Source of the DNA: JANSXG01 sp024743075
Lineage (GTDB): Bacteria; Planctomycetota; Phycisphaerae; Phycisphaerales; UBA1924
DNA: 64,000 bases
Assembly (NCBI GenBank): GCA_042140185.1
Contig: CP159477.1
Coordinates: forward strand, 1,736,001 to 1,800,000
Reading direction: 5' to 3'
In this document: positions 39,417-47,751 of the stretch, piece by piece
Position numbering within the stretch: position 1 is the first letter of the stretch
Layout: each line of letters begins with the position of its first letter
The notes under the pieces: generated by a model
What the model saw: the letters and a program-made list of their open reading frames with translations, nothing else
What the model was told of the DNA's origin: nothing
The model's database searches: none
Position numbers and translations under genes: made by a program

Positions 39417-41666
39417 TCAGTCGCTGCAGGACGAACCGAAGGCCGCGAGAACGATGTTCAGGTCGGCGAGGTTGATCTGGCCGTCGCCGTCGAGGTCGCC
39501 TTCGTCGGTTTCGGTGCCGAAGTTCGCCAGCACGATGTTCAGGTCGGCGAGATTGATGTCCCCGTCGGCGTTCGCGTCGCCGGGGCACGCCTCGGGGAAG
39601 ACCTGCCACGCTCCGAAGCGTGCATTGTAGGCATTGCCGTTGAAGTCCAGTTCACCAGCGAGATCTTCGATCGCGGGATGCTTGATCGTGAAGACGGGTG
39701 AATGCTCGCTCGGCGAAACCTGCCCACTCTCAGGCGCGATCAGCAACGGGTCGATGTCCCAGACATGCTCACCGGTCACAAAGTCCTGCGACGCCCCGCC
39801 GGCCGTGTTCGCCAAGAGAAACTCCGCAAAGGTTGCACCGGCGAATTCTCCACTGCCGAATCGTTCGGCGAAGCGGTCGCCGGAGTAATTCAGGAACCAG
39901 CAGGAGACGACTTCGACTCCGGACCAGGCTACGGGGTCATAGTCCTCCACGACCGCTGCGCCCACCGGCCGGTAGACGAAGTGTTGGTTCCAGCCGTTCG
40001 GACTTGTCGTGACGAAGAGGCAGCCGCGCAAACGAACGGTCGCACCGCCGACCGACCGGATCGTGGAGTCGACTCGAAAGCCGTCGCTGCGAGCGATTTC
40101 GAGCACTGTGCAGAGGTCGAGGCAGAGTGTGTTCTCGCCGCTGTGAAGCTGAAAGAGCCCGAAGTTCGGGCTTGCTTCAAGCCCTTCGAGGACGATCTCG
40201 CAGGACCGCAGGTAGAGCGACGTGTTCGATTCGGGCGCAGCGAACCAGCTCGAAATCCGTCCGGCGTAGCCGTCCAGCCGGCCTCGCGGCCTCGGTGTCT
40301 TGAAGCGGCAGCGGTCGAACGCGATGTGCTGCGCCGCGCCGGGCGAACAGACGAACACGCAGTCCTCGAATCTGGCCGGGTATGTATCCGGGTCCGTGCC
40401 GACGACGGGCTCGGGGAGTTCGTTTGAGATGACACGCCCGATCGTCTCCGACGGCCAAACCATCGTCAGCCCGTGGTGTTCGTTAAGCAGTTGGCAGAAC
40501 GAGACGACGAAGAACTCCCGGAACCGGAAGCCGCCCATTCCCGCGGCGAACAGCCCGCTGTGCGTATAGAACCCGGCGGGGCGGTACTCAGACGCAATGG
40601 GTGTCTCGATGCCGGAAGGGTCGCCGACGAGAGGGCGCCCGTCGGTATCGAGCCAAGGGTAGGACGCGATGCCACCGCCGACGATTTCGACCTGGCAGTC
40701 GACGCACCCGGACCGGTTGTATACGACGATCGGGTTGCTGGTCCCGAAGGGAGCGATGCGGGTATCGCCTGCCGCGACGCAGTCGATCATTTTGATTCTG
40801 AGCGGCTCTGTGTTTCCTGTGTTTCCGTCGAAGTTGAACGCGCGGTAGCCCGAGTCGTAGGCGATGACGTTCTCCACGAGGACATCGGTGCACCCACTGG
40901 TGTAGACGGCACCGGTCTGATTTCCCTGATTGGCGAATCCGACGAAGTCGATGTTGCGGATCGAGATGCCCGACGAGGTCTTGAAGTACACCCCTCGGTT
41001 CCAACCGAGGACTCGCGCCCGCCTCACGAACGCGTTCGTGTCGACCGGTGCGGGCGGGCGGACGTAGACGTGGCCGTTGACGTATGACCACTCACCCGGA
41101 CCGAGAAACTCGACCGGTACACCGTCGACCGGGTGGAGGTGACCGAACCACGGCGCGAACCGTTCCGGTACGCGGACCGGTCTGCCTTCGAAGGCGGTCG
41201 CGATCTCTTCGTCGCGGAAGGTGATGCCGGTGGCGCTGCCCGCGTCGTCGTCCTGGCGATAGTCCCAGACGATGCTCGGCGGACGCCGTTCCGCGGGGAA
41301 CCAGAACAGTCCGCCGGGTCCGATCTCGAGTTCCGCGGTGTCGATCCGCAGGTCGTTGCGAAACCGGGTTCTCCCGGTCGGTCCTTGCGCTCCGTCGAAG
41401 ACGACATTCTCGAGCCCGCTGACCTCGACCGGCATGCCGCCGTAGATGTCTCCGTCGAAGCAATAGATCGTGTCGGGCTGAACCTGCGTGCGAACATCAG
41501 CCCACGCCTTCGCGTTCGAGAAGCTCGTGCCGGTGCCATCTCCGGCTCCGTGCTGCGTCACGCAGACAACCTCGGACTCTTCCGACCACGATGAGGCTTC
41601 ACACGGGGCGGAGCTGCCCAGTGAACAGGCGAACGCCAGGAGGAATGTGGCAAACCGACGGATCAC
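39417..41666 (-). CDS. secreted parallel beta-helix protein with dockerin-type tail
   Basis: This exported protein is about 749 residues and begins with a signal peptide ('RRFATFLLAFACSLGSSAPC'). I chose GTG 41666 because Shine-Dalgarno 'ggagag' lies seven bases upstream. The frame is open to ATG 41798, but that extension looks noncoding. The middle has the rung pattern of right-handed parallel beta-helices ('GISIRNIDFVGFANQGNQTG', 'VLVENVIAYDSGYRAFNF'), a fold common in polysaccharide lyases and adhesins. The end carries the double EF-hand tail ('CPGDANADGDINLADLNIVL', 'DLDGDGQINLADLNIVLAAF'). A carbohydrate substrate is plausible but not shown. Confidence 0.82.
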   Translation of the reverse strand: MIRRFATFLLAFACSLGSSAPCEASSWSEESEVVCVTQHGAGDGTGTSFSNAKAWADVRTQVQPDTIYCFDGDIYGGMPVEVSGLENVVFDGAQGPTGRTRFRNDLRIDTAELEIGPGGLFWFPAERRPPSIVWDYRQDDDAGSATGITFRDEEIATAFEGRPVRVPERFAPWFGHLHPVDGVPVEFLGPGEWSYVNGHVYVRPPAPVDTNAFVRRARVLGWNRGVYFKTSSGISIRNIDFVGFANQGNQTGAVYTSGCTDVLVENVIAYDSGYRAFNFDGNTGNTEPLRIKMIDCVAAGDTRIAPFGTSNPIVVYNRSGCVDCQVEIVGGGIASYPWLDTDGRPLVGDPSGIETPIASEYRPAGFYTHSGLFAAGMGGFRFREFFVVSFCQLLNEHHGLTMVWPSETIGRVISNELPEPVVGTDPDTYPARFEDCVFVCSPGAAQHIAFDRCRFKTPRPRGRLDGYAGRISSWFAAPESNTSLYLRSCEIVLEGLEASPNFGLFQLHSGENTLCLDLCTVLEIARSDGFRVDSTIRSVGGATVRLRGCLFVTTSPNGWNQHFVYRPVGAAVVEDYDPVAWSGVEVVSCWFLNYSGDRFAERFGSGEFAGATFAEFLLANTAGGASQDFVTGEHVWDIDPLLIAPESGQVSPSEHSPVFTIKHPAIEDLAGELDFNGNAYNARFGAWQVFPEACPGDANADGDINLADLNIVLANFGTETDEGDLDGDGQINLADLNIVLAAFGSSCSD

Positions 41667-41818
41667 AGTCTTGCTCTCTCCGGACTCCCGATCTCCCGTT
41701 TCGTCGCGAACACCACGCCGAAACTTCACATCGGCGGAATCGGGCCGGGATTCCGTTGATACGGACAGTTTCCGCGGGTGAGGTGAGTCCACGGTCATAT
41801 CTGCGCCGTCCGCTATGC

Positions 41819-42700
41819 CTAATCCGCGCAGGACGAACCGAAGGTCGCGAGGACGATGTTCAGGTCGGCGAGGTCGACCTGTCCGTCGTCGTCGAGGTCG
41901 CCCTCGTCGGTTTCGGTGCCGAAGTTCGCCAGCACGATGTTCAGGTCGGCGAGGTTGATGTCACCGTCGGCGTTGGCGTCGCCGAAGACCAGCGGACCGA
42001 GGGTGGCCCAGGTCATGGTGTTGCTGAGCAGTGTGGCGAAGTTCGGGTCTTCGAGCTGCATCTGGGCGTTGACGGTCGCGAAGTTCGCGACGCGTCCGCA
42101 GCCGGCGCCGGCCGCGATGAGTGCGTCGTAGGTATTGCCGCTCTGCTCGAAGGTGTAGTAACCGACCGCGCCCGGTTTCGCGGCGATGAATGTGTGTGTT
42201 CCGGACACGCTGGTCAACGGAAAGGTGAACTGCGGGTCGAGGCCGGCGTTCAGCGTGGAGTCAGGCGTTGTCTGGGTGAAGGTCATCTCGGACAAAGTGC
42301 TGAACGGTGAGTCGAGCTCCGAAGGGAAGTACGGGCTGATGATCTCGAACGACCCCTGCGCCGCGGCCTTCCAGACGGTCCACTCGTTGGTTACGAGTCC
42401 GCCGCCGTTACGGACGAACTCGAAGAGCATCTCCTGGCCGTCCATCGGCATGTCGCCGGTGTTCCAGTTCCAGTTCGCCTGCAGGTAGACCACATCGATC
42501 CCGTCGAGGTCGATCGTCGAGTCGAACTGGGTGTACTCAACGCCGAGCGTCACGATGTGGCCGCCGCTGACCAGAGCATTGATGGCGGCGATATCGTTGG
42601 CCTGCGCGAGGCTCGAAGCCCCGCTGCTCATGACATAGACATTGGCTGCGTGGGCCGCCCCGCAAAGGGACAGCAGCGCGATAGCAGTGCGTGCAAACAT
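41819..42700 (-). CDS. secreted protein with dockerin-type tail (293 aa)
   Basis: A signal peptide occupies residues 1-18 ('RTAIALLSLCGAAHA'). Residues about 20-230 form an alpha/beta domain ('NVYVMSSGASSLAQANDIAA', 'GIDVVYLQANWNW', 'LFEFVRNGGGLVTNEW', 'IAAKPGAVGYYTFEQSG'), a pattern similar to class I amidotransferase-like or ThuA-like domains. The tail 'GDANADGDINLADLNIVL' to the terminal 'FGSSCAD' is almost the same as in the preceding protein, and the underlying DNA is near-identical over about 140 bases. Shine-Dalgarno 'aaggaga' lies before the ATG. The role is unknown. Confidence 0.8.
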   Translation of the reverse strand: MFARTAIALLSLCGAAHAANVYVMSSGASSLAQANDIAAINALVSGGHIVTLGVEYTQFDSTIDLDGIDVVYLQANWNWNTGDMPMDGQEMLFEFVRNGGGLVTNEWTVWKAAAQGSFEIISPYFPSELDSPFSTLSEMTFTQTTPDSTLNAGLDPQFTFPLTSVSGTHTFIAAKPGAVGYYTFEQSGNTYDALIAAGAGCGRVANFATVNAQMQLEDPNFATLLSNTMTWATLGPLVFGDANADGDINLADLNIVLANFGTETDEGDLDDDGQVDLADLNIVLATFGSSCAD

Positions 42701-42781
42701 GGTTCTCTCCTTCTTCGGACTGCAACCCAGCGCGAAGCGTTGGTGCCGACCGCAACTACCAGTATGCCCGCTCTCACGCCC

Positions 42782-42790
42782 TGTGCATAA
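42782..42790 (-). other. isolated DnaA-box match
   Basis: TTATGCACA on the minus strand fits the TTATNCACA consensus. It is a single copy in a 165-base spacer. I found no cluster, so it may be chance. Confidence 0.25.
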
Positions 42791-42865
42791 GATTTCCCCG
42801 TACGATCGGTCAGATCGCCGAGAACAGGGCTGAATACCGGCCCGGCGCGGCGGCCGGGGCCGGGC

Positions 42866-43510
42866 TCAGGACTCGCCGATGACTCCGGAACCGATCTTGA
42901 ACGCGCTGGCGAACGCGAGGACGACCCAGAGGACGTCGAAGGGGGACAGGTCGGACTTGAGGATGGCGATCGGTGTGAACTCGTCGAGCCGGTCCTCGTT
43001 CTCCATGGTGAGCGCGTAGTTCACGGCCTCCAGAGCCACATCCTGTTTCATCTGCTCGCGTTCGGCGCGCGGGAGGGCGTTCCAGCGCGACTCGCCTTCT
43101 TGCCAGATGTCCGCGGGGTAGTGCTCCTCTTCGAACGCTGTCTCGTAGGTGTACCCGGCGGGCCACGTGATGCGTTCGCCCGCGGCGTCACGCTCCATGA
43201 CGACGTCGTCGGCGTGCCAGGCGATCATCCCCTCGTCATCGAAGTCAGACATGACTTCGCTGTAGACCATCGTGGCGAAGGTGTACTTCGCGCCCGCGAT
43301 GGCGAGGACCGCGACGCAGGCCGCGGCGAACCCGGTCGAGCCGTCGCTCTTGCCGGCGGTGGCCGCGGCGGCGCCGACGCCGGCGAGGACACCGATGCCC
43401 CACGCGACCAGACCGAGCTCGTAGCCGGTGAAGTTGCGGATGAGGACCCAGACGACGGCACCCACGGCGGACGCGACCGCGGCGGCGATGATGGCGGGGA
43501 TGATCTTCAT
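42866..43510 (-). CDS. hypothetical integral membrane protein (214 aa)
   Basis: I do not recognise a family. Three hydrophobic segments lie near the N-terminus ('IIPAIIAAAVASAVGAVVWV', 'LGLVAWGIGVLAGVGAAAAT', 'GFAAACVAVLAIAGAKYTF'). An acidic, Glu-rich soluble region follows (about 95-180), then a final segment 'FDVLWVVLAFASAFKIG'. The first half resembles small membrane proteins with a Gly/Ala-rich triple-helix unit. ATG 43510 has GGAG upstream, and the frame is open 16 codons further. Confidence 0.7.
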   Translation of the reverse strand: MKIIPAIIAAAVASAVGAVVWVLIRNFTGYELGLVAWGIGVLAGVGAAAATAGKSDGSTGFAAACVAVLAIAGAKYTFATMVYSEVMSDFDDEGMIAWHADDVVMERDAAGERITWPAGYTYETAFEEEHYPADIWQEGESRWNALPRAEREQMKQDVALEAVNYALTMENEDRLDEFTPIAILKSDLSPFDVLWVVLAFASAFKIGSGVIGES

Positions 43511-43689
43511 GTTCTTGCTCCGGTGGGACACTGAGATTCGCACCGGGCCGGCGTCCACACGGACACTCGGAGCACTGCGTCGTGGCGGTCCCTTGATGAT
43601 GAAGGGAACAGGCTCCCAGACCGCGTGAAGCGATTCAAGAACTATTTTTCATTATGGGGCCTGAGCGGCCTCGCGTACCGAATCTGGCC

Positions 43690-44286
43690 TCACTCCGCGG
43701 CGACGGTGGCCTGAAACAGGCTGATGCCCGAGAGCATCATCTCGACGGAGATGGCGATGAGGAGCATGCCCATCAGGCGTTCGAGGGCGATGAGGCCGCG
43801 TGCGCCGACGAGTTTGGCGAGCTTCGCGCCGAGGAGCAGGACGGCGGAGGCGCCGGCCCACGCGATGACGACAGCGCCGATCCACTGGGGCCAGCCGCCG
43901 GGCTGCTGTCCGGAACCGATGAGCATGACGAGCGCGATCGCGGAGGGACCGGCGAAGAGCGGTATGGCCAGCGGCACGATGAACGGCTCGCCGGAGCCCT
44001 CGGACTCCATGCTGAGTTTGATGGAGGGGAAGACCATGGTCAGCGAGATGAGGAAGAGGATGATCGCGCCGGCGATCGTGAGGGCGGGCTCGGAGATGTG
44101 CAGCGTGCGCAGGAGGTACTTGCCCGCGACGAGGAACACGAGCAGCGCGACCAGCGCGATGAGAAGTTCGCGCACGAGGACCTTCGTGCGGCGCTCTTCC
44201 GGCAGCTTGTTGAGGACGCTCAGGAAGAGCGGGATGAGGCCGAAGGGGTCGATGATGAAGAAGAGGAGCGCGGCGGTGGAGAACAT
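43690..44286 (-). CDS. MarC family integral membrane protein
   Basis: The 198-residue protein has six transmembrane segments and the MarC/UPF0056 signatures: 'LLFFIIDPFGLIPLFLSVL' near the N-terminus, 'ALTIAGAIILFLISLTMVFP', and 'PLAIPLFAGPSAIALVMLIG' in the middle. MarC proteins were once linked to multiple antibiotic resistance, but their transport function is not established. It stands alone between a hypothetical gene and the repeat-bearing spacer. Confidence 0.92.
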   Translation of the reverse strand: MFSTAALLFFIIDPFGLIPLFLSVLNKLPEERRTKVLVRELLIALVALLVFLVAGKYLLRTLHISEPALTIAGAIILFLISLTMVFPSIKLSMESEGSGEPFIVPLAIPLFAGPSAIALVMLIGSGQQPGGWPQWIGAVVIAWAGASAVLLLGAKLAKLVGARGLIALERLMGMLLIAISVEMMLSGISLFQATVAAE

Positions 44287-44371
44287 GGGGGCATGGTAGC
44301 GGGCGGAATCATGAAGCCACGGTCAAAGGGATGAAGAGCGGTTCAGGATCGGACGTTGGCCCTGCGGTCCG

Positions 44372-44413
44372 CATGGCCTGCGCCTGACTTTGTCGGGCGA
44401 GACCACGCCACCC
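44372..44413 (+). repeat. dispersed repeat, type A, copy 2
   Basis: Begins catggcctgcgcctgacttt and ends gagaccacgccaccc. It shares both ends with the copies at 32450-32487 and 52501-52541, with a different middle. Confidence 0.55.
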
Positions 44414-44442
44414 AACCTTTGACTCCCTGACGGTTCCGCATA

Positions 44443-44473
44443 GCCGCCTCAAGGGGCGGCCATGCCACCCGAG
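44443..44473 (+). repeat. palindromic dispersed repeat, type B, copy 2
   Basis: An 8-base-pair hairpin (GCCGCCTC-aa-GGGGCGGC, one G-T pair; 44443-44460) is directly followed by CATGCCACCCGAG (44461-44473), the same 13 bases that follow the different hairpin at 32617-32640. Confidence 0.7.
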
Positions 44474-44485
44474 GCGACGATCTGT

Positions 44486-45037
44486 TCAAAACACCCGTTC
44501 GGCGTCGGCGAGGGTGGGGTAGACCTTGTCCTTGTCGGAGAGGGTCGCGTCGGATTCGCTGACCGGCCAGTCGATGCTGAGGGCGGGATCGTTCCAGAGG
44601 ATGCCGGCTTCGTGATCCGGGGCGTAGGGGGCGTTGACTTTGTAGAGGACTTCGGTGTCGGGCTCGAGGGTGGCGAAGCCGTGGGCGAAGCCGGCGGGGA
44701 TGAGCAGCTGTTTCCAGTTGTCTGCGCTCAGGATACGGCTGACGTGCTGGCCGAAGGTCGGGCTGTTCTTTCGGATGTCGACGGCGACATCGAAGATCGC
44801 GCCTCGGACGACGCGGATGAGCTTGGCCTGGGCGAAGGGCGGCTTCTGGTAGTGCAGACCCCGGACCACCCCCACCGCCTGGGACATGGAGTGATTGTCC
44901 TGGACGAAGTCGATATCGATGTCGGCATCGCGCAGGGCGGATCGCTTGAAGACCTCGGAGAAGAAGCCGCGATGGTCGCCGAACTTCTTCGGGGTGATCT
45001 CGACGACGTCGGGGATTTCGGTGGGCGTGATCTGCAT
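44486..45037 (-). CDS. rfbC: dTDP-4-dehydrorhamnose 3,5-epimerase RfbC
   Basis: RfbC converts dTDP-4-keto-6-deoxyglucose to the rhamnose configuration during dTDP-L-rhamnose synthesis, for envelope polysaccharide. The 183-residue cupin has the family start 'ITPKKFGDHRGFFSEVF', the catalytic-site stretches 'FVQDNHSMSQAVGVVRGLHYQ' and 'IPAGFAHGFATLEPDTEVLYK', and 'WNDPALSIDWP' near the end. rfbA, rfbB and rfbD are not in this window, which is unusual because they are often clustered. It is divergent from rlmN with 132 bases between the starts. Confidence 0.93.
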   Translation of the reverse strand: MQITPTEIPDVVEITPKKFGDHRGFFSEVFKRSALRDADIDIDFVQDNHSMSQAVGVVRGLHYQKPPFAQAKLIRVVRGAIFDVAVDIRKNSPTFGQHVSRILSADNWKQLLIPAGFAHGFATLEPDTEVLYKVNAPYAPDHEAGILWNDPALSIDWPVSESDATLSDKDKVYPTLADAERVF

Positions 45038-45169
45038 GGGCTTCGACGCGTCCTTCAGGTGGCATCCGAGGGGGCAAAGACCGCGGCCGCGGCGTACACT
45101 GGACCCCGGTGGTATCGGCCTCCGGGCCGTGAAAGTCCCCCAGAATACGCCCTTTTGGTGTGGTGGCCC

Positions 45170-46351
45170 ATGCCCGCAGCGACGGACAACGCGGTTCAAC
45201 TGGTCAGCGAGGCGATGCCCGCCCCACTGTCGCTGCGTGCGGAGGACTTCGTCGCGGGCGCGGTTGCCCAGGGGATCCGCAGGGATCTCGCGCTCGACGC
45301 GTACCACGCGTTTTATCGGGTCGGGCCTCAGGCGTGCGTCGGGACCGCGTGGGAGCACGCGGTGCCTCGCCCGGTGAAGGTGCTGACAACCGAGTCCGAC
45401 GAGGGGCCGGTGCACAAGTTTCTGCTGCCGGTGAAGGGCAACGCCAAGCCGGCCAAGCCCTCGCGGATCGCCGGGCCGGAGACCTCGGCGAACAACCCGC
45501 TGCCGGTGCTGGACTCGCACGGGGGGCTGGAGACCGAGTCGGTCGTGATCCCGATGGCGACGCGCTCGGGCAGCCGGACCTACACGCTGTGTGTGTCGTC
45601 GCAGGTGGGCTGCGCGATGAACTGCGGGTTCTGCGAGACGGCGCAGATGGGGCTGATCCGGTCGCTGGAGGTCGGTGAGATCGTGCAGCAGTGGTACGCC
45701 GCGAAGCACTATCTGGGGGAAGAGATCAAGAACATTGTCTTTATGGGGATGGGCGAGCCGCTGGACAATCCGGAGGCGGTGCTCGGGACGATCGGCGTGC
45801 TGACGGATCATCACGGCCCGGCGCTGGCGATGCGTCACATCACGATCTCGACGGTCGGTCGGCTGGACGGGCTGGCCATGCTGCGCGAGCGGGTGCAGGA
45901 CCACGGCTGGAAGCAGCTGAATCTTGCAGTATCTGTGAATGCGCCGAACGAGGTGATCCGCTCGCAGATCATGCCGATCAACCGGGCGATGCCGCTGGCG
46001 AAGCTGGTGCAGATGCTGGAGGAGTGGCCCCTGAAATCGTCGAAGGCGATCTGCGCGGAGTATGTGCTGATCCCGGGCGTGAACGATCAGGACGAGCACG
46101 CGGACGAGTTGAGCGCGCTGCTCAAGAATGTGCGCTGCTGCGTGAATGTGATCCCGTACAACCCGCGCCGCGACTCGCCGTGGCCCGCGCCGGAGGAGGA
46201 GTCGGTCGAGCGGTTCCTGCGCCGGCTGGAGTCGAACGGTCAGTTCTGCAAGCGTCGTCGGACGAAGGGTAGAGATACGATGGCGGCTTGCGGGCAGCTT
46301 GGGAATGAGAAGATTCGGGGGAGAAGGTATGTGGGGAGTGCTTCGGCGTGA
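45170..46351 (+). CDS. rlmN: dual-specificity RNA methyltransferase RlmN
   Basis: RlmN is a radical-SAM enzyme that makes 2-methyladenosine in 23S rRNA (A2503) and some tRNAs. The 393-residue protein has the radical-SAM cluster CxxxCxxC at Cys148, Cys152 and Cys155 ('GCAMNCGFCETAQMG'). The methyl-carrying C-terminal Cys lies in 'TMAACGQL', and the family phrases 'VFMGMGEPLDN' and 'ISTVGR' are present. An insertion of about 25 residues ('GNAKPAKPSRIAGPETSANN') before the radical-SAM domain makes it a little long. ATG 45170 starts after no clear Shine-Dalgarno. Its stop overlaps the next start (GTGA). Confidence 0.94.
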   Translation: MPAATDNAVQLVSEAMPAPLSLRAEDFVAGAVAQGIRRDLALDAYHAFYRVGPQACVGTAWEHAVPRPVKVLTTESDEGPVHKFLLPVKGNAKPAKPSRIAGPETSANNPLPVLDSHGGLETESVVIPMATRSGSRTYTLCVSSQVGCAMNCGFCETAQMGLIRSLEVGEIVQQWYAAKHYLGEEIKNIVFMGMGEPLDNPEAVLGTIGVLTDHHGPALAMRHITISTVGRLDGLAMLRERVQDHGWKQLNLAVSVNAPNEVIRSQIMPINRAMPLAKLVQMLEEWPLKSSKAICAEYVLIPGVNDQDEHADELSALLKNVRCCVNVIPYNPRRDSPWPAPEEESVERFLRRLESNGQFCKRRRTKGRDTMAACGQLGNEKIRGRRYVGSASA

Positions 46352-47217
46352 AGCACCGAATCGCCTACCTCATGTCCCGAGACATGCTCCCCGATCAGCC
46401 GAACACGCGCCCGGATTTCGGGTTGCATGGGATCCAGTTCGGGCCTCTGCGCGAGAATTGTGCGGCGCGGGGGATCGAGCTGGTGGAGACGGTGTGGGAT
46501 GAGCCGGGGGTGGAGTCGCGCGGGTTTGATGGGTTCGTGGTCGGGACGGTGTGGGACTATGTGAAGCGTCCGGACGAGTTCGTGGAGGCGATGCGGCGCA
46601 TCGAGCGGGTTGCGCCGGTGTGGAACCCGGTGGACACGGTCGTCTGGAACATGCAGAAGCGGTACCTGATCGACCTCGAGCGCGGCGGGGCGAGAGTCCT
46701 TCCGACGCTATGGCGCGAGCGGGCGGATGAGGCGACGATCCGGGCGGCGTTCGATGAGCTGGGGTGCGAGCGGATCGTCGTGAAGCCGGAGGTCGGCGCG
46801 GGGGCGTGGCGCCAGGTGCTGCTGTCGCGTGGCGATGCGATGCCCGAGGCGGAGAAACTGCCGCCGGGGCGGGCGATGATCCAGCCGTTCGTGGAGTCGA
46901 TCCTGACGGAGGGCGAGTACTCGCTGCTGTACTTCGGGCGGGCGTTCTCGCACGCGGTGCAGAAGCTGCCCAAGGCGGGCGAGTACCGGATCCAGGCGGT
47001 ATACGGCGGCACGGACCGCGGGCACACGCCGAGCGCGGCGGAACTGGAGGCGGCGCAGCGCGTGATCGACGCGGTGCCGGGCGAACTGCTCTACGCGCGG
47101 GTGGACATGGTGCGCGCGTCCGACGGCGGGCTGATGCTGATGGAACTGGAACTGATCGAGCCGTACCTGTACCCGGTGGAGGGCGATGATTTTGCGGGTC
47201 GGTTTGCGGGGCGCTAG
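46348..47217 (+). CDS. ATP-grasp domain protein (glutathione synthetase-like ATP-binding fold)
   Basis: This 289-residue ATP-grasp enzyme resembles proteins of the RimK/cycloserine DcsG-like group. The C-terminal half carries 'RIVVKPEVGAGAWRQVLLSR', 'AMIQPFVESILTEGEYSLLY', 'YRIQAVYGG' and 'MLMELELIEPYLY', covering the nucleotide-binding and metal-binding strands. The start GTG 46348 overlaps the rlmN stop by four bases, so the two are co-translated, perhaps only for expression reasons. The substrate cannot be named. Such enzymes join a carboxylate to an amine or thiol using ATP. Confidence 0.8.
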   Translation: MKHRIAYLMSRDMLPDQPNTRPDFGLHGIQFGPLRENCAARGIELVETVWDEPGVESRGFDGFVVGTVWDYVKRPDEFVEAMRRIERVAPVWNPVDTVVWNMQKRYLIDLERGGARVLPTLWRERADEATIRAAFDELGCERIVVKPEVGAGAWRQVLLSRGDAMPEAEKLPPGRAMIQPFVESILTEGEYSLLYFGRAFSHAVQKLPKAGEYRIQAVYGGTDRGHTPSAAELEAAQRVIDAVPGELLYARVDMVRASDGGLMLMELELIEPYLYPVEGDDFAGRFAGR

Positions 47218-47251
47218 TAGGGTTGGCGGCGAAGAACGGAGGAGTGCTGCG

Positions 47252-47746
47252 ATGATGCGGATGAAAAACGGACTTACGGTCGGGCTTGCTTGCGCCGGTG
47301 CGATGATCGGTGGCTGCGCAACAACTCAGAACGGGCCTCAGGCCACGGCACCGGAGGAGAAGCGGATGGAACTCGGAGCGTTTTCGGTGAGTCTGGCGGT
47401 AAAGGACCTCGCGGCGTCGCGGGCGTTCTATGAAAAGCTCGGGTTTGAACAGGTCATGGGCGAGCCGGCGCAGAACTGGCTGATTCTGCGCAACGGGACG
47501 ACGACGATCGGGCTGTTTGAGGGGATGTTCGAGAAGAACATCCTGACCTTCAACCCCGGCTGGAATCATCGGGCCGAGGCGCTGGAGTCGTTCACGGATG
47601 TGCGCGATCTGGAGCGGATGCTGCGCGAGCGCGGCATCGAGCCGGTGCAGTCCGCCGCGGCGGGCGACGGCCCGGCGCATGTCGTGCTGGAGGATCCGGA
47701 CGGGAACCCGGTGCTGATCGATCAGCATGTGGGGAAGCCGGAGTAG
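47252..47746 (+). CDS. lipoprotein with VOC (glyoxalase-like) domain
   Basis: The 164-residue protein starts at ATG 47252 behind 'ggaggag', with an N-terminal lipoprotein signal ('GLACAGAMIGGC', lipobox IGGC). It continues into a single VOC module ('FSVSLAVKDLAASRAFYEKLG', 'NWLILRNGTTTIGLFEGMFE', 'HVVLEDPDGNPVLIDQH'). VOC proteins include glyoxalases, dioxygenases and resistance proteins. The His/Glu metal ligands cannot be assigned safely. Most homologues are cytoplasmic, so a periplasmic membrane-anchored form is unusual. Confidence 0.8.
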   Translation: MMRMKNGLTVGLACAGAMIGGCATTQNGPQATAPEEKRMELGAFSVSLAVKDLAASRAFYEKLGFEQVMGEPAQNWLILRNGTTTIGLFEGMFEKNILTFNPGWNHRAEALESFTDVRDLERMLRERGIEPVQSAAAGDGPAHVVLEDPDGNPVLIDQHVGKPE

Positions 47747-47751
47747 GCGGG

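Noticed and set aside
39430..39560. Short regularly spaced similar segments that look like CRISPR repeats
   Set aside because: They are two EF-hand units of a dockerin-type tail read in frame on the minus strand. There are only two units, with coding periodicity and no cas genes.
42838..42865. A GC-rich hairpin-like stretch after the membrane protein gene as a terminator
   Set aside because: The stem is short, irregular and made of low-complexity GC. No T-run follows on the minus strand.
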